Origin: Pseudomonadota bacterium
GTDB lineage: Bacteria > Desulfobacterota > Desulfobulbia > Desulfobulbales > CALZHT01
Direction of reading: 5' to 3'
NCBI GenBank assembly: GCA_018823135.1
Contig: JAHJJF010000068.1
Coordinates: 1-64,000 of the forward strand
DNA: 64,000 nucleotides
Within the stretch, counting starts at the first letter, position 1. Each line of letters starts with the position of its first letter. The notes under the pieces were generated by a model, which did no database searches, had not been told where the DNA came from, and worked only from the letters and a program-made list of their open reading frames with translations. A program made the translations under genes and the position numbers. Positions 45,714 through 54,965 of this stretch are shown one piece after another.

Positions 45714-46053
45714 CGGTTAATTGTGATTTTAATTGATTCAAGCTCACTGTGGCACGGCGTCTTGGCTTTAATGCAACAGTGATGGCATCAATAACAAATA
45801 CCTTGCGCCAAAGTCTTTGAAGTGTTTTCGGTCACCCCTTCTGGCTCAGGCTTGTTTTACTGATATTTTATAATGTTTGGTTTCCTGCGGGTTAACAGAA
45901 GAATCTTTTGGGGTTTTCTCCTGACCCTTTAACCGCGATTGTATCAACTTATCAGGTTCAGCTATATAAAGGATGGTAGCGGGTGAGCAATTATAGGATA
46001 ATTGATTTTTTGGTGGATGATCAAAAAGGTGAGAGATGAATCGAGGCTGGAAA

Positions 46054-46974
46054 TTAATTGCTGTCGCAAACTATATTGTCTTTTCCTGAATCCTTTGCTT
46101 TATATAGGGCATTATCGGCCCTGCGCACAAAAGTGGTCAGATCCTCTTCCCATGAGTTTTTTTCGTTCCGGCAGAACCGGGCAATGCCGATACTTAAAGT
46201 GGTAGGGGTGAAATTCTTGCTTCTGTAGGTGTTTAATATCCGTTCGGCAATATGCAGCGTCTGCTCGATTGTAATATATGGTGTAATGATCGCAAACTCG
46301 TCGCCGCCGTGCCGGAAAACCCAGTCGACATTTTCTCTTGTACAACTTAAAAGGATATCGCTGATAGCTTTTAAGACGTCATCTCCGGCCTGATGGCCGA
46401 AAGAATCGTTGTAATCCTTGAATCGATCCACATCGATCATCAGGAGCGTCAAGGGATAATTCTGGCGATGGGAGCGATGCGCCTCTTCGTGAAGTTTTAC
46501 GTCGAAATACCTGCGGTTGTAAAGGTTTGTCAGTGCATCGCATAAAGACAGATATTCGAGTTCTCTGATGTATTCCTGCTCCCGGGTGAGGCGATTGAGT
46601 TTTGCTTCAAGTTCATCTGCGGTAAACGGTTTGGTGATAAAATCGTTGGCTCCGGCCTTGATTACGTCGGTGTAGCTGAAGGAACCGGTGTAGCCGGTAA
46701 TGACGATGACGCCGATCTGCGGGTAATTCTCCCGGATATGGCTCAGGAGCTGCATGCCGTCCATGTTAGGCATGATCATGTCGGTGATGACGATTGCAAA
46801 AGGTTCTTTTTTGAGGAGTTTGGTAGCTTCAATCCCGTCTTCAGCAGAAGTATACGCATAACCGAAAGAATTCAGGGAGAATTCCAGAAGTTCCCGGATC
46901 AGGGGGTTGTCGTCCACTATGAGAACTTTAAAATTTTTTTTCTCAAGAGGATCTTTGTTGGCTAAAATAGTCAT
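46054..46974 (-). CDS. Response regulator with GGDEF domain (diguanylate cyclase)
   Basis: 306 residues. A receiver at 15-130 ([16 protein letters not shown], phospho-acceptor Asp65 in [12 protein letters not shown], Lys in FITKPF) is joined to a GGDEF domain with [10 protein letters not shown] near residue 227. The signature is intact, so the protein should make c-di-GMP. The usual RxxD inhibitory site is absent: the residues at that place read ENVD. It overlaps the Nudix gene by 32 bases. No kinase is adjacent. Confidence 0.93.
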   Translation of the reverse strand: MTILANKDPLEKKNFKVLIVDDNPLIRELLEFSLNSFGYAYTSAEDGIEATKLLKKEPFAIVITDMIMPNMDGMQLLSHIRENYPQIGVIVITGYTGSFSYTDVIKAGANDFITKPFTADELEAKLNRLTREQEYIRELEYLSLCDALTNLYNRRYFDVKLHEEAHRSHRQNYPLTLLMIDVDRFKDYNDSFGHQAGDDVLKAISDILLSCTRENVDWVFRHGGDEFAIITPYITIEQTLHIAERILNTYRSKNFTPTTLSIGIARFCRNEKNSWEEDLTTFVRRADNALYKAKDSGKDNIVCDSN

Positions 46975-47371
46975 TTAATATTCTTTTATGATCAAATACC
47001 AGTGGTGGCAAGGTTTCTTCTGAAAAAATTTTCGCCTGAATCGCATCGTCGGCCCCTTTGGGAACGCCTTCGGCTTCTGCTATAAAAACGGTTGAAATCG
47101 TATGGAGCCTTGCATCTCTGTCAGGATCGGAATAGGTGTGAAATTGTTTTATCAGTCTGACCTGAAGACCGGTTTCTTCAAGGGCTTCACGCACCGCAGC
47201 CTGTTCAAGTGATTCGCCGTAATCAACAAAGCCTCCGGGCAATGCCCACCCATGTGGCGGGTTTTTTCTTTCTATTAAGACAATGCCGTCATTAATCTCA
47301 ATAATTACATCCACTGTGGGCACAGGGTTTTTTTTGTTTGTAGGTTGGTTTTTGTCAGGTGAAGTTTTCAT
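46943..47371 (-). CDS. Nudix hydrolase
   Basis: 142 residues. The Nudix box is complete: [26 protein letters not shown] around residues 46-71, fitting G-x5-E-x7-REUxEExGU. [25 protein letters not shown] is typical of ADP-ribose or NADH-type hydrolases, but the substrate cannot be fixed. The 3' end overlaps the GGDEF gene, so they are translated together. Confidence 0.9.
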   Translation of the reverse strand: MKTSPDKNQPTNKKNPVPTVDVIIEINDGIVLIERKNPPHGWALPGGFVDYGESLEQAAVREALEETGLQVRLIKQFHTYSDPDRDARLHTISTVFIAEAEGVPKGADDAIQAKIFSEETLPPLVFDHKRILNDYFSQQRSS

Positions 47372-47451
47372 AATACATTAAAGATATTAATAATTGTATC
47401 TAAAAAGAACAGGAAAGGACAAGCAGAATATGCTTTACTGTGCGGTGAAAG

Positions 47452-48060
47452 TTAAGGACCGGGGAATGACTGGGCAAGGCACATGTCCCGGACATCATGC
47501 CAGTTGAAAATATATCGAAGCTGTTTTCTGCCGCGATTCCATGGTTGTTCATAAACAAAAGGCATAATTCCCTCCTCTTTCAGCATGAGGCAGGTCTCCG
47601 CCCGGTCGTCGATGAAATACCGGAGATTCATCTCCTTGATGCATTCTGTTTTGCCGTCATGCTCGCCGGTCGCCTCAAGGCGCATATCTTTGCAAGTCTT
47701 TTCACCCAGGACATTTATCAGCCAGTCATGGACGGGTTCTTTTAAGGGCCTTGCGGTCACGAAACTCAATGGGGCATGTGTTGACAATTCCTGCAGAACT
47801 TCGACGGCATGGGGCATGGGCCGGAGCCCCGCTTCAATGGGGGCATTCATAAGCCTGGTAAATATTTCATCAATTATAACAGGATCCATGGGCAGGCAGT
47901 CTTCAACGATGAAAGCAGTGATCTTTTCCGGTTCAACGGTTATATCGTAGTCATGGCGTGCAAGACGGATAAATGCTTCCATGGTGTCGGCAACAACCCC
48001 GTCAATATCAAAGCCGATATGTTCCGGTGGGACGAAAGGCAGAAAAGATTGATTGCTCAT
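47452..48060 (-). CDS. HAD superfamily 5'(3')-nucleotidase-like phosphatase
   Basis: 202 residues. HAD motif I is IGFDIDGVVADTMEAF near residue 15 (DxDG), motif II is PLSFVTARPL near residue 95, and motif IV has DDRAETCLML near 151. The DIDGVVAD start and the cap layout resemble the deoxyribonucleotidase (NT5C) group; the substrate is not proven. It is an isolated gene. The first ATG is used, with no strong alternative. Confidence 0.8.
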   Translation of the reverse strand: MSNQSFLPFVPPEHIGFDIDGVVADTMEAFIRLARHDYDITVEPEKITAFIVEDCLPMDPVIIDEIFTRLMNAPIEAGLRPMPHAVEVLQELSTHAPLSFVTARPLKEPVHDWLINVLGEKTCKDMRLEATGEHDGKTECIKEMNLRYFIDDRAETCLMLKEEGIMPFVYEQPWNRGRKQLRYIFNWHDVRDMCLAQSFPGP

Positions 48061-48238
48061 AGGGTTTCTTTGGCTTGGGGTTTATATGGGTTGATGCCGA
48101 TATTTTGAATCATAACTATCCAATAAAACAGGATGATTGTAGCGTATCTTCTTGCAATTGCCAAGTTCCTTGTAAGATGGATGTTAACTCATTGCTTTGT
48201 TAGCTTTTTGATGTTGCGCTTGAAGATATTTACCAGTC

Positions 48239-48267
48239 TTGACAAAATTGATAAGGCAGGTCATATT
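48239..48267 (+). promoter_or_regulatory. Sigma-70 promoter of the FabK-like gene
   Basis: TTGACA (48239-48244), 17 bases, then CATATT (48262-48267). The start of the flavoprotein gene is about 60 bases downstream. Confidence 0.65.
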
Positions 48268-48328
48268 GTCGGGTGCATTTTTAACTATTTTAGTAATTAT
48301 ATAAAAAGTCGGAGATATAGAAGAAAGA

Positions 48329-49306
48329 ATGAAATTACCATCACTAACTATTGGTCCCTTTACTGCGCCGATTCCTTTGGTGCAGGGGGGGATGTCCATA
48401 CGTGTTTCCACATCAGCACTTGCTGTTCCCGTTGCCGAATGCGGCGGCATCGGCACTATCGGCGGCTCGGCAATCCCGGCAGATGAATTACAGGCGGATA
48501 TCCGCAAAGCCAAAGCAGAGACAAAGGGAATTATCGCGGTGAACATCATGTTCGCCATGAAGAATTTTTATAACCTGGTCATGGCATCCATTGAAGCCGG
48601 GGTTGACATGATTGTCACCGGTGCCGGATTTTCCAGGGATATTTTCAAAATCGGCAAAGAAACCAACACGCCGATTGTTTCCATTGTTTCATCGCCGGCG
48701 TTCGCGCGCCTTGCGGAAAAACTCGGCGCCGCGGCAATAATCGTTGAAGCCAAGGAAGCCGGCGGTCATCTGGGTACGGATATAGCCTTACGGGATTTGT
48801 TTCCTGAAATTCGTAAAGTTGTGAGCAAGGTGCCGCTGATTGCTGCGGGCGGAATGACCAACGGTTTTGAAATGGCTGAAATGATGGACAAGTACGGGGC
48901 GGACGGAATTCAGATCGCCACCCGGTTTGTGCTTACCAAGGAATGTTCGGTTGCCGATGGATTCAAACAGGCGATGCTCAATGCCTCGAAAGAGGATGTG
49001 ACGCTGATCCGGTCTCCGGTTGGTCTTCCCGGCAGGGCGCTTAAAACCCCATTTGTCAAGAGATTGCTTGATCAAGAGAATCTTATGACCAAGGAGTGCA
49101 AGTATAAATGCCTGAAAAAATGCAGCCATTATTATTGCATTTCCGACAGACTGAATTTTGCGCGTAAGGGAAACCTTGAAGACGGCCTGTTTTTTACCGG
49201 AGAGAATGTATATAAAATGAAGGAGATCCTGACGGTGAAGGAAGTGTTCGATCAGTTCGTCGCCCAGGCTGAATCAAAATATAAAGAGCCGGGAGTTCAG
49301 TATTAA
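48329..49306 (+). CDS. Nitronate monooxygenase / FabK-like flavoprotein
   Basis: 325 residues of an FMN-dependent TIM barrel: PLVQGGMSIRVSTSALAVPV near residue 16, IVTGAGFSRDIF near 95, IVEAKEAGGHLGTD near 137, PLIAAGGMTNGFEM near 165, GADGIQIATRFVLTKE near 185. The family includes nitronate monooxygenase and the enoyl-ACP reductase FabK. The C-terminal region has a Cys-rich stretch CKYKCLKKCSHYYC near residue 252, which may bind a metal or Fe-S cluster. It has its own promoter. The exact reaction is not fixed. Confidence 0.8.
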   Translation: MKLPSLTIGPFTAPIPLVQGGMSIRVSTSALAVPVAECGGIGTIGGSAIPADELQADIRKAKAETKGIIAVNIMFAMKNFYNLVMASIEAGVDMIVTGAGFSRDIFKIGKETNTPIVSIVSSPAFARLAEKLGAAAIIVEAKEAGGHLGTDIALRDLFPEIRKVVSKVPLIAAGGMTNGFEMAEMMDKYGADGIQIATRFVLTKECSVADGFKQAMLNASKEDVTLIRSPVGLPGRALKTPFVKRLLDQENLMTKECKYKCLKKCSHYYCISDRLNFARKGNLEDGLFFTGENVYKMKEILTVKEVFDQFVAQAESKYKEPGVQY

Positions 49307-49539
49307 TTTTTCCCTTCCTGCATTCATATAATGATGTTTTTATACGCTTCTCCGATCCTGCCGCATTCGGAATTTCGCAAACGTTCATCTTGCCTCGACA
49401 TCGGCAAATGCACAGCCATGAATTTGACGACAGTTTTTTTGTCGGGGTCCGGAAGAGCTTTCATCCATGGGGAAGCGGTTGCCGCTTTTCAAAAATAATC
49501 CATGCGGATCAGACCGCAACTTAATGTAATTGATAAGTG

Positions 49540-50886
49540 ATGCCGGAGCCAAGAATAATCCCCCGATCAGCGCATCCGATTTCAAGACATGACATAGACC
49601 GTGAGGCTCTCAAGGTCATGTATAAACTCAGGGATGCGGGTTTTTCCGCCTACCTCGTGGGCGGCGGCGTTCGTGACATTTTCCTCGGGAAAAAACCGAA
49701 AGATTTCGATATCAGCACCGATGCCAGGCCTGGACAACTTCGCAAGCTGTTTAATAACAGCCGGATTATCGGCAATCGATTCCGCCTGGTGCAGGTCCTT
49801 TTTCGCGGCGGCAAGATTGTCGAGGTCTCGACGCTGCGTTGCAAGAGCGAGTATGACATCAACGGCGAAAATGAAGTCCTGCAGTCCAACAATACCTTCG
49901 GCTCCCTTGAAGACGACGCCTTCCGAAGAGATCTGACCATTAATGCCTTATTTTACGAGATAGAGAATCACACGGTTATTGATTATTGCGGCGGTGTTGA
50001 AGACATTCAAAAACGTATAATCAGGATTGTCGGCGATCCGGAAAGGCGAATTATCCGGGATCCGGTGCGGATTATGCGGGCTATCAGGCATGCATCCCGA
50101 AATGATTTTGCCATTGAAGATATAACCTGGCAGGCAATACTGCAGCATTCTGCTGATCTGAGACTATGCCCGATTTCGAGAATCCGGGATGAGGTGTTTA
50201 AGGATTTTCGGAGCGGTTCTCTAGCTGCATGGGCCAGAATTGCAATTGAAAGCAGAATATTTTTTGAGATATTTCCTTTTTATGAAGACCTCCTGTTACC
50301 CGCGACCGACCCACCGCAAGACCCTCAAACTCCAAAGGTAACCCCGGCGCTTGAGTTCCTTCTGGAAATTTTCCAGGTTATTGACAGATTGCAGAATGAT
50401 GGCCATAAACTGCCGGATCATTTGCTTATAGCATTGTTTCTTATCCCGTGGGCCCAGGAAAAAATGGGATTGATGCAATTGGATCTTTCCGGCAAGGCGC
50501 ATTTTACTTTTTCAAGGCAGATGCGCTATGAGCTGAACCTGAATTTCAACCGGTTGAGCATTAAGCGGCTGGATAAAGAAAATATTACTTCTCTGCTGGT
50601 GAATCTGCCAACATTTATTAAGTTTTCCGAAAAGAGTAAATGGCCAGGCTGGTTTCTGAGAAAAAGTTATTTCAATACGGGCCTGGAGTTCTATGAAATT
50701 TATCGGGAAGCAACCGGCGGCGATATGGTAACCTCGTTAAACAGCATCCGAAAACCCGAGCCAGAGCATGTTCCCGACCATGAGCCCGTCCATGTTCGTA
50801 AAAAAAGTCGCAGCTCCCGACATGCCGGCAGGACGCCGGCATTCAGCAATACGGCCGGGGGAATTTTTGGTCTTAAAAGAAAATGA
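49540..50886 (+). CDS. pcnB: Poly(A) polymerase / tRNA nucleotidyltransferase family, PcnB type
   Basis: 448 residues. The class-II nucleotidyltransferase site is YLVGGGVRDIFLGKKPKDFD near residue 38, with the two Asp residues. DLTINALFYE is near 131 and the RRIIRDPVRIMRAIRHASRN motif near 170, typical of PcnB. The last 45 residues are basic and rich in Arg, Lys and Ser. PcnB adds 3' poly(A) tails that promote RNA decay. A CCA-adding role cannot be fully excluded. The ATG at 49540 is preferred over the GTG at 49537. bioB overlaps the stop. Confidence 0.85.
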   Translation: MPEPRIIPRSAHPISRHDIDREALKVMYKLRDAGFSAYLVGGGVRDIFLGKKPKDFDISTDARPGQLRKLFNNSRIIGNRFRLVQVLFRGGKIVEVSTLRCKSEYDINGENEVLQSNNTFGSLEDDAFRRDLTINALFYEIENHTVIDYCGGVEDIQKRIIRIVGDPERRIIRDPVRIMRAIRHASRNDFAIEDITWQAILQHSADLRLCPISRIRDEVFKDFRSGSLAAWARIAIESRIFFEIFPFYEDLLLPATDPPQDPQTPKVTPALEFLLEIFQVIDRLQNDGHKLPDHLLIALFLIPWAQEKMGLMQLDLSGKAHFTFSRQMRYELNLNFNRLSIKRLDKENITSLLVNLPTFIKFSEKSKWPGWFLRKSYFNTGLEFYEIYREATGGDMVTSLNSIRKPEPEHVPDHEPVHVRKKSRSSRHAGRTPAFSNTAGGIFGLKRK

Positions 50887-51806
50887 AGGATTTTGGAAAA
50901 GAAATTGAGTCCTTACGGAAGTTATCGGTTGCGGAGCTGATGGGCCGAGCCCTTGAGAAAAAGCTTGCCAGCCGCGGCGAGAAATTTTCTCTGTGCAGCA
51001 TTATCAACGCCAAATCCGGGCAATGCAGCGAGGATTGTAAATTCTGCGTGCAATCGGCGCATTACAAAACCGATATTTCGGTTTATCCCCTGAAAGACAT
51101 TGAAGAAATCGTTCTTGCGGCCCAAGAGGCGCGAAGTATCGGCGCCGGGCATTTTTCCCTGGTGACCAGCGGTCGCGGCATGCAGGGAGCTGAGGTGGAA
51201 AAGGTTGCGGGAATTATTGCTGCAATCAGAAGTCGCGTTGATATAAAGGTCTGCGCCTCCCTGGGGATTTTGTCCTACGACAGTTTTATGGTGCTGAAAG
51301 ATGCGGGCTTGAGCCGCTATCATCATAATATCGAATCTTCCAGGGAATTTTTTGATACAATTGTCTCAACCCATAGCTTTGATGAGCGCATCGAAACCAT
51401 CAAGGCTGCCCAGCGAGCAGGACTTGAAGTATGTGCCGGCGGGATTATCGGCCTCGGCGAAACAGAAGACGACCGTATTTCCATGGCCTTGACCCTGAAA
51501 GAATGCAAAGTGGATTCCGTCCCTTTAAATATCCTCATTCCGCTGCCCGGCACCCCCCTTGAACACACCGCCAGGTTATCCATAGAAGAAATTCTTCGGG
51601 CAATAGCATTGTTTCGGTTAATTGTCGGAGGAATTCCTGTAAGGCTCTGTGCCGGCAGGGAATCAGCACTCAATGATTTTCTGGGTATGGCGTTTATGGC
51701 CGGCGCGGATGGCATGATGATCGGCGGTTATCTGACCCAGCGGGGCCGCTCTCCTGAAGCGGACAATCAGCTGGTTCAGGACATGAAAAAAATCTGGAAT
51801 TCCTGA
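50883..51806 (+). CDS. bioB: Biotin synthase
   Basis: 307 residues of a radical SAM enzyme that inserts sulfur into dethiobiotin. The 4Fe-4S motif is Cys48, Cys52, Cys55 in QCSEDCKFCVQSAHY. HHNIESSREFF is near residue 148, ICAGGIIGLGE-like CAGGIIGLGETEDD near 182, and NILIPLPGTPLE near 219. It is a little shorter than E. coli BioB (346), at the C-terminal end. It overlaps pcnB as ATGA, so they are co-transcribed. bioF lies 306 bases downstream. Confidence 0.94.
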   Translation: MKDFGKEIESLRKLSVAELMGRALEKKLASRGEKFSLCSIINAKSGQCSEDCKFCVQSAHYKTDISVYPLKDIEEIVLAAQEARSIGAGHFSLVTSGRGMQGAEVEKVAGIIAAIRSRVDIKVCASLGILSYDSFMVLKDAGLSRYHHNIESSREFFDTIVSTHSFDERIETIKAAQRAGLEVCAGGIIGLGETEDDRISMALTLKECKVDSVPLNILIPLPGTPLEHTARLSIEEILRAIALFRLIVGGIPVRLCAGRESALNDFLGMAFMAGADGMMIGGYLTQRGRSPEADNQLVQDMKKIWNS

Positions 51807-51906
51807 TTATTCGTCAAAAAGCCTGTGGTATACTGCCGGTAGAATTTATAAGCGATGGGTGGCAAAGGTTTTTCCCTTCGCTGTTTGAATAGTGCCTGAA
51901 TTTTAC

Positions 51907-52014
51907 GGTATGTTCCGCTGGATTTCAAAAACTCGCTCGGTCCTCACTCAGACACTCGGAGACTACGCCACTTCGAGGGTCCGCGTACCTTGAAATCTCC
52001 CGCTCCACAATACC
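51907..52014. repeat. Palindromic element between bioB and bioF
   Basis: An imperfect palindrome of about 108 bases: arm 51907-51928 (GGTAT, then CCGCTGG, then ATTTCAA) against 51990-52014 (TTGAAAT, CCCGCTCC, ATACC). The inner part is rich in CACTC/GAG repeats. It does not encode a protein. It looks like a genome-dispersed intergenic repeat, and could form a large hairpin that separates bioF expression from bioB. Confidence 0.6.
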
Positions 52015-52111
52015 TTGAATTCTAATGAAAATGAGTGGAAATGCTTAACAATAAAACCTTTTCAGGCTGTGCTTGTTTTAGAAGCACCTAAGCAAAAGAG
52101 AGCTGGGTAAA

Positions 52112-53284
52112 ATGAGTATGGACGATTACGTTTCTCAGTGGCTTGAGGAACAAAAAGCAGCAGGGACCTTGAGAAAGCTTGTCCCCCATGAAAGGATCAG
52201 GGGTGGGCGCATCAAACTTGTTTCCGGAGCTGAGGCCGCAGGCCCGCTCTGGGACTTTTCCTCCAACGATTATCTGGCTCTTACCGAGCATCCTGAAGTA
52301 ATCAAAAAAAGCAGGGAGTTCCTTGAACAATACGGTGCCGGCGCCGGCGCTGCCCGTCTTATGAGCGGCGACAATAACCTGAATCATTTGCTTGAAGAGA
52401 GTATTGCCAAGCTTAAAGGCAAAGAAAGCGCCCTTGTTTTCGGCAGCGGCTACATGGCCAATATCGGCGTGCTTCCGGCACTGGCCGGCCGCGGCGATGT
52501 GATATTTACTGACCGTCTGAACCATGCAAGCATCTATGACGGCTGCAAATTGTCCGGCGCCCAGATGCAGCGCTTCCAGCATAACGATGTAAACCATCTT
52601 GAGGAATTGCTTAGGGATAAACGGGGTAAGGGCCGCGCCCTCATTGTTGTGGAATCCATTTACAGTATGGATGGCGACCGGTGTCCATTAAGAGATCTCG
52701 TTGCCATCAAGAACAAATACTCCTGCCAGTTGATGGTGGATGAGGCCCATGCTACCGGGGTGTTCGGCAGCAACGGCGGCGGAGTAATTCAGGAAGAAGG
52801 TGTGGTCGACCAGGTTGATATTGCCATGGGCACCTTTGGCAAGGCCCTGGGAAGTTACGGCGCTTACATCGCGGCATCTCATGACATGGTTCAATTTCTG
52901 ATCAATAAGGCGCGAAGTTTTGTTTATTCAACAGCCCTGCCGCCAGCTGTTATCGGCGCCTCTCTTGCCGCAGTTAAAGTTGTGGAAAAGGGCGAGGCGT
53001 TGCGCCGGGAGCTTTTTGCCAAGGTCGGGGTATTTAAAGATGCCCTCCGGGAAAATGGCATTGGCGGGGATTTCGGCCCCAGCCAGATTGTCCCGGTTTT
53101 GATAGGGGATGTCGCGAAAGCGGTGAATGCGGCATTGAGCTTGCGGAGACAAGGGGTTTTTGCCACGGCCGTTCGTCCTCCCACCGTGCCCAAGGGTACA
53201 TCACGGCTGCGGTTTTCAGTCACCCGCCATCTTCCTGACGAGGTACTGAAGGAAACCGCCCATCTTCTCGGCAGGATTCTTTGA
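52112..53284 (+). CDS. bioF: 8-amino-7-oxononanoate synthase
   Basis: 390 residues of a PLP alpha-oxoamine synthase that condenses pimeloyl-ACP (or CoA) with alanine in biotin synthesis. NDYLALTEHPEV near residue 52, SGYMANIGVLPAL near 113, the Asp in MVDEAHATGVFGSNGGG near 209 and the PLP lysine in MGTFGKALGSYGAY near 240 are typical. The other bio genes (bioA, bioC, bioD, bioH) are absent from the window. An AGAGAG-type site precedes the ATG. Confidence 0.93.
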   Translation: MSMDDYVSQWLEEQKAAGTLRKLVPHERIRGGRIKLVSGAEAAGPLWDFSSNDYLALTEHPEVIKKSREFLEQYGAGAGAARLMSGDNNLNHLLEESIAKLKGKESALVFGSGYMANIGVLPALAGRGDVIFTDRLNHASIYDGCKLSGAQMQRFQHNDVNHLEELLRDKRGKGRALIVVESIYSMDGDRCPLRDLVAIKNKYSCQLMVDEAHATGVFGSNGGGVIQEEGVVDQVDIAMGTFGKALGSYGAYIAASHDMVQFLINKARSFVYSTALPPAVIGASLAAVKVVEKGEALRRELFAKVGVFKDALRENGIGGDFGPSQIVPVLIGDVAKAVNAALSLRRQGVFATAVRPPTVPKGTSRLRFSVTRHLPDEVLKETAHLLGRIL

Positions 53285-53307
53285 TTTACACTCCTTGAAT
53301 TTTTTCA

Positions 53308-54132
53308 TTATACCTTTTGGCAATGCGGGCAGAAGTATGTAGCGCGGCCGGCCATGACCTGCCGAATGATCTGTCTTTTGCATTTTGGGCAGGGTTTTCC
53401 TTCACGACCGTAAACCATGAGCTGGTTCTGGAAATAACCTGGATTGTTGCTGCTGTTGACAAAATCCGAGATGGTTGTGCCGCCGAATTTAATGGCTTTT
53501 TTGAGAACGGCCCTGCCGGCACGGATTATTTTTGCCCATTCGGTTGCGGAAATACATCCTGATTCCCGGTTTGGATTGATCCCGGCGATAAAGAGGGTTT
53601 CCGATGCATAGATGTTGCCGATGCCCAGCACCACAGCGCCATCCATCAGAAAGTTCTTTACAGGTTTTGTTTTATGCAGAGCCATCTTTGCAAGGTAGGT
53701 TTTTGAAAAATTTCTGCTGAGGGGTTCAACACCTTTAATATTGAGCAAATTCGTTTCATCCGCACCGGGCGGCAACACCTGGACGGAGCCGAAACGCCTG
53801 GCATCGTTGAACCGCAGTTCCACGCCGTTATCGAGATGGAACCGTAGATGGTCGTGTTTGCGCAAAGGCTGTTCTTTGGAAAAAAGGCTCAATTTGCCGC
53901 TCATCCCGAGATGAATAACCAGTGATGCCTTGTTGTCCATTCTGAAAAGGAGGTATTTCCCCCGGCGGTCAACCCTGGTAATTATCCTGCCTTTGATCAA
54001 ATTATCCAGAAATGCGCGGGGAACCGGCATCCGGAGTTTTTTGTTGGACCAGGTTATGTCCTGAATTGTTCTGCCAACCACATGGGTGGTCAGACCCATT
54101 CGGACAACTTCAACCTCGGGAAGTTCCGGCAT
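53308..54132 (-). CDS. mutM: Formamidopyrimidine-DNA glycosylase
   Basis: 274 residues. The N-terminal catalytic Pro is in MPELPEVEVVRMGL, where the initiator Met is removed. The Lys in the GRRGKYLL-like DRRGKYLLFRMD loop is near residue 55. The C-terminal zinc finger is formed by CPKCKRQI and FCPHCQK. The enzyme excises oxidised purines such as 8-oxoguanine and cuts the abasic strand. It converges on bioF, with 23 bases between. Confidence 0.96.
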   Translation of the reverse strand: MPELPEVEVVRMGLTTHVVGRTIQDITWSNKKLRMPVPRAFLDNLIKGRIITRVDRRGKYLLFRMDNKASLVIHLGMSGKLSLFSKEQPLRKHDHLRFHLDNGVELRFNDARRFGSVQVLPPGADETNLLNIKGVEPLSRNFSKTYLAKMALHKTKPVKNFLMDGAVVLGIGNIYASETLFIAGINPNRESGCISATEWAKIIRAGRAVLKKAIKFGGTTISDFVNSSNNPGYFQNQLMVYGREGKPCPKCKRQIIRQVMAGRATYFCPHCQKV

Positions 54133-54147
54133 GAAACAGTTCCTTTT

Positions 54148-54936
54148 TCATGGATGTTTTGTTGTTGCGTTTTCTTCCGGCGGGCGTATTTTTTTCACAA
54201 CCCTGGGGATGAAGAACGAAACAACAAAAAGAACCAGTGAAATGAGTGATTTGGTGTTAAACAGCTGCGACCAGTCGTTGCTGGCCCAGACCTCGGCCAG
54301 GTTTGCAAAGAAAAAGGTCAGTACAAAGCCGCCGGCGATAATCCCGAAGAGGGTCCCGAAAAAATAGTCTCTAAATGTAACCCTGGTCAGCCCCATTCCG
54401 AAATTGAGCGGCGTAAAGGGGAAAAAAATCAGCCTCAGATAGAGGGTTGTGGCAAAGCCGTTTGCAGCGATTTTTGCGTCATATTTTTTCAGGCCTTCAC
54501 CGATCAGCGATGCGGCAAAATCCCTGCCGAGATAGCGGCCGATGTAAAAGGCGATTGAAGCGCCGATCAGCGCTCCCACTTCATTATAGAGGAATCCGTA
54601 ATAAGGCCCGAACAGCACTGCGCCGATCCCGGTAAAAAGCAGCGCCGGCAGAAACATACAGATGCCGGCGGCATAGCTCAGGATAAAAACCACCGGTCCC
54701 CATGGGCCGAAGCCTTGGATTATTTTCCGGATATTGTCCGGCGTGATGATTTCCCGGACCGGAGAAAATCGGAAAAGGAGTATGGCACTGAGAATAAAAA
54801 GGATAAAAACCACCGCTTTAAGGGTGCTTTTTTTCGGGCCTTTTGGATTGTTTCCCATTCCGGGCTCCATCTTTTTGGTTTGTGGTTCAGGGGTTGCCTG
54901 ATGATTAATCATAGGCGCGGCATATGTTTCGGTCAA
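54148..54936 (-). CDS. TVP38/TMEM64 family membrane protein
   Basis: 262 residues. A cytosolic N terminus of about 40 residues is followed by 5-6 hydrophobic helices. The VTT-type motifs FGPYYGFLYNEVGALIGAS near residue 127 and LRLIFFPFTPLNFGMGLTRV near 185 define the DedA/VTT superfamily, thought to work in lipid or small-molecule movement across membranes. It follows the MFS transporter by 29 bases in the same orientation and precedes mutM. The start may be one of several nearby Met residues. Confidence 0.85.
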   Translation of the reverse strand: MTETYAAPMINHQATPEPQTKKMEPGMGNNPKGPKKSTLKAVVFILFILSAILLFRFSPVREIITPDNIRKIIQGFGPWGPVVFILSYAAGICMFLPALLFTGIGAVLFGPYYGFLYNEVGALIGASIAFYIGRYLGRDFAASLIGEGLKKYDAKIAANGFATTLYLRLIFFPFTPLNFGMGLTRVTFRDYFFGTLFGIIAGGFVLTFFFANLAEVWASNDWSQLFNTKSLISLVLFVVSFFIPRVVKKIRPPEENATTKHP

Positions 54937-54965
54937 GTTGTTAACTCATTCACGGCAGACATCTT

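Noticed and set aside
45649-45747. Extended N terminus of S1
   Set aside because: It would run through the likely promoter; the Met at 45648 has a strong GGAGG and fits the family.
45771-45790. Sigma-54 promoter near rpsA (TGGCAC...)
   Set aside because: The GG and GC elements are not 10 bases apart, so the -24/-12 spacing fails.
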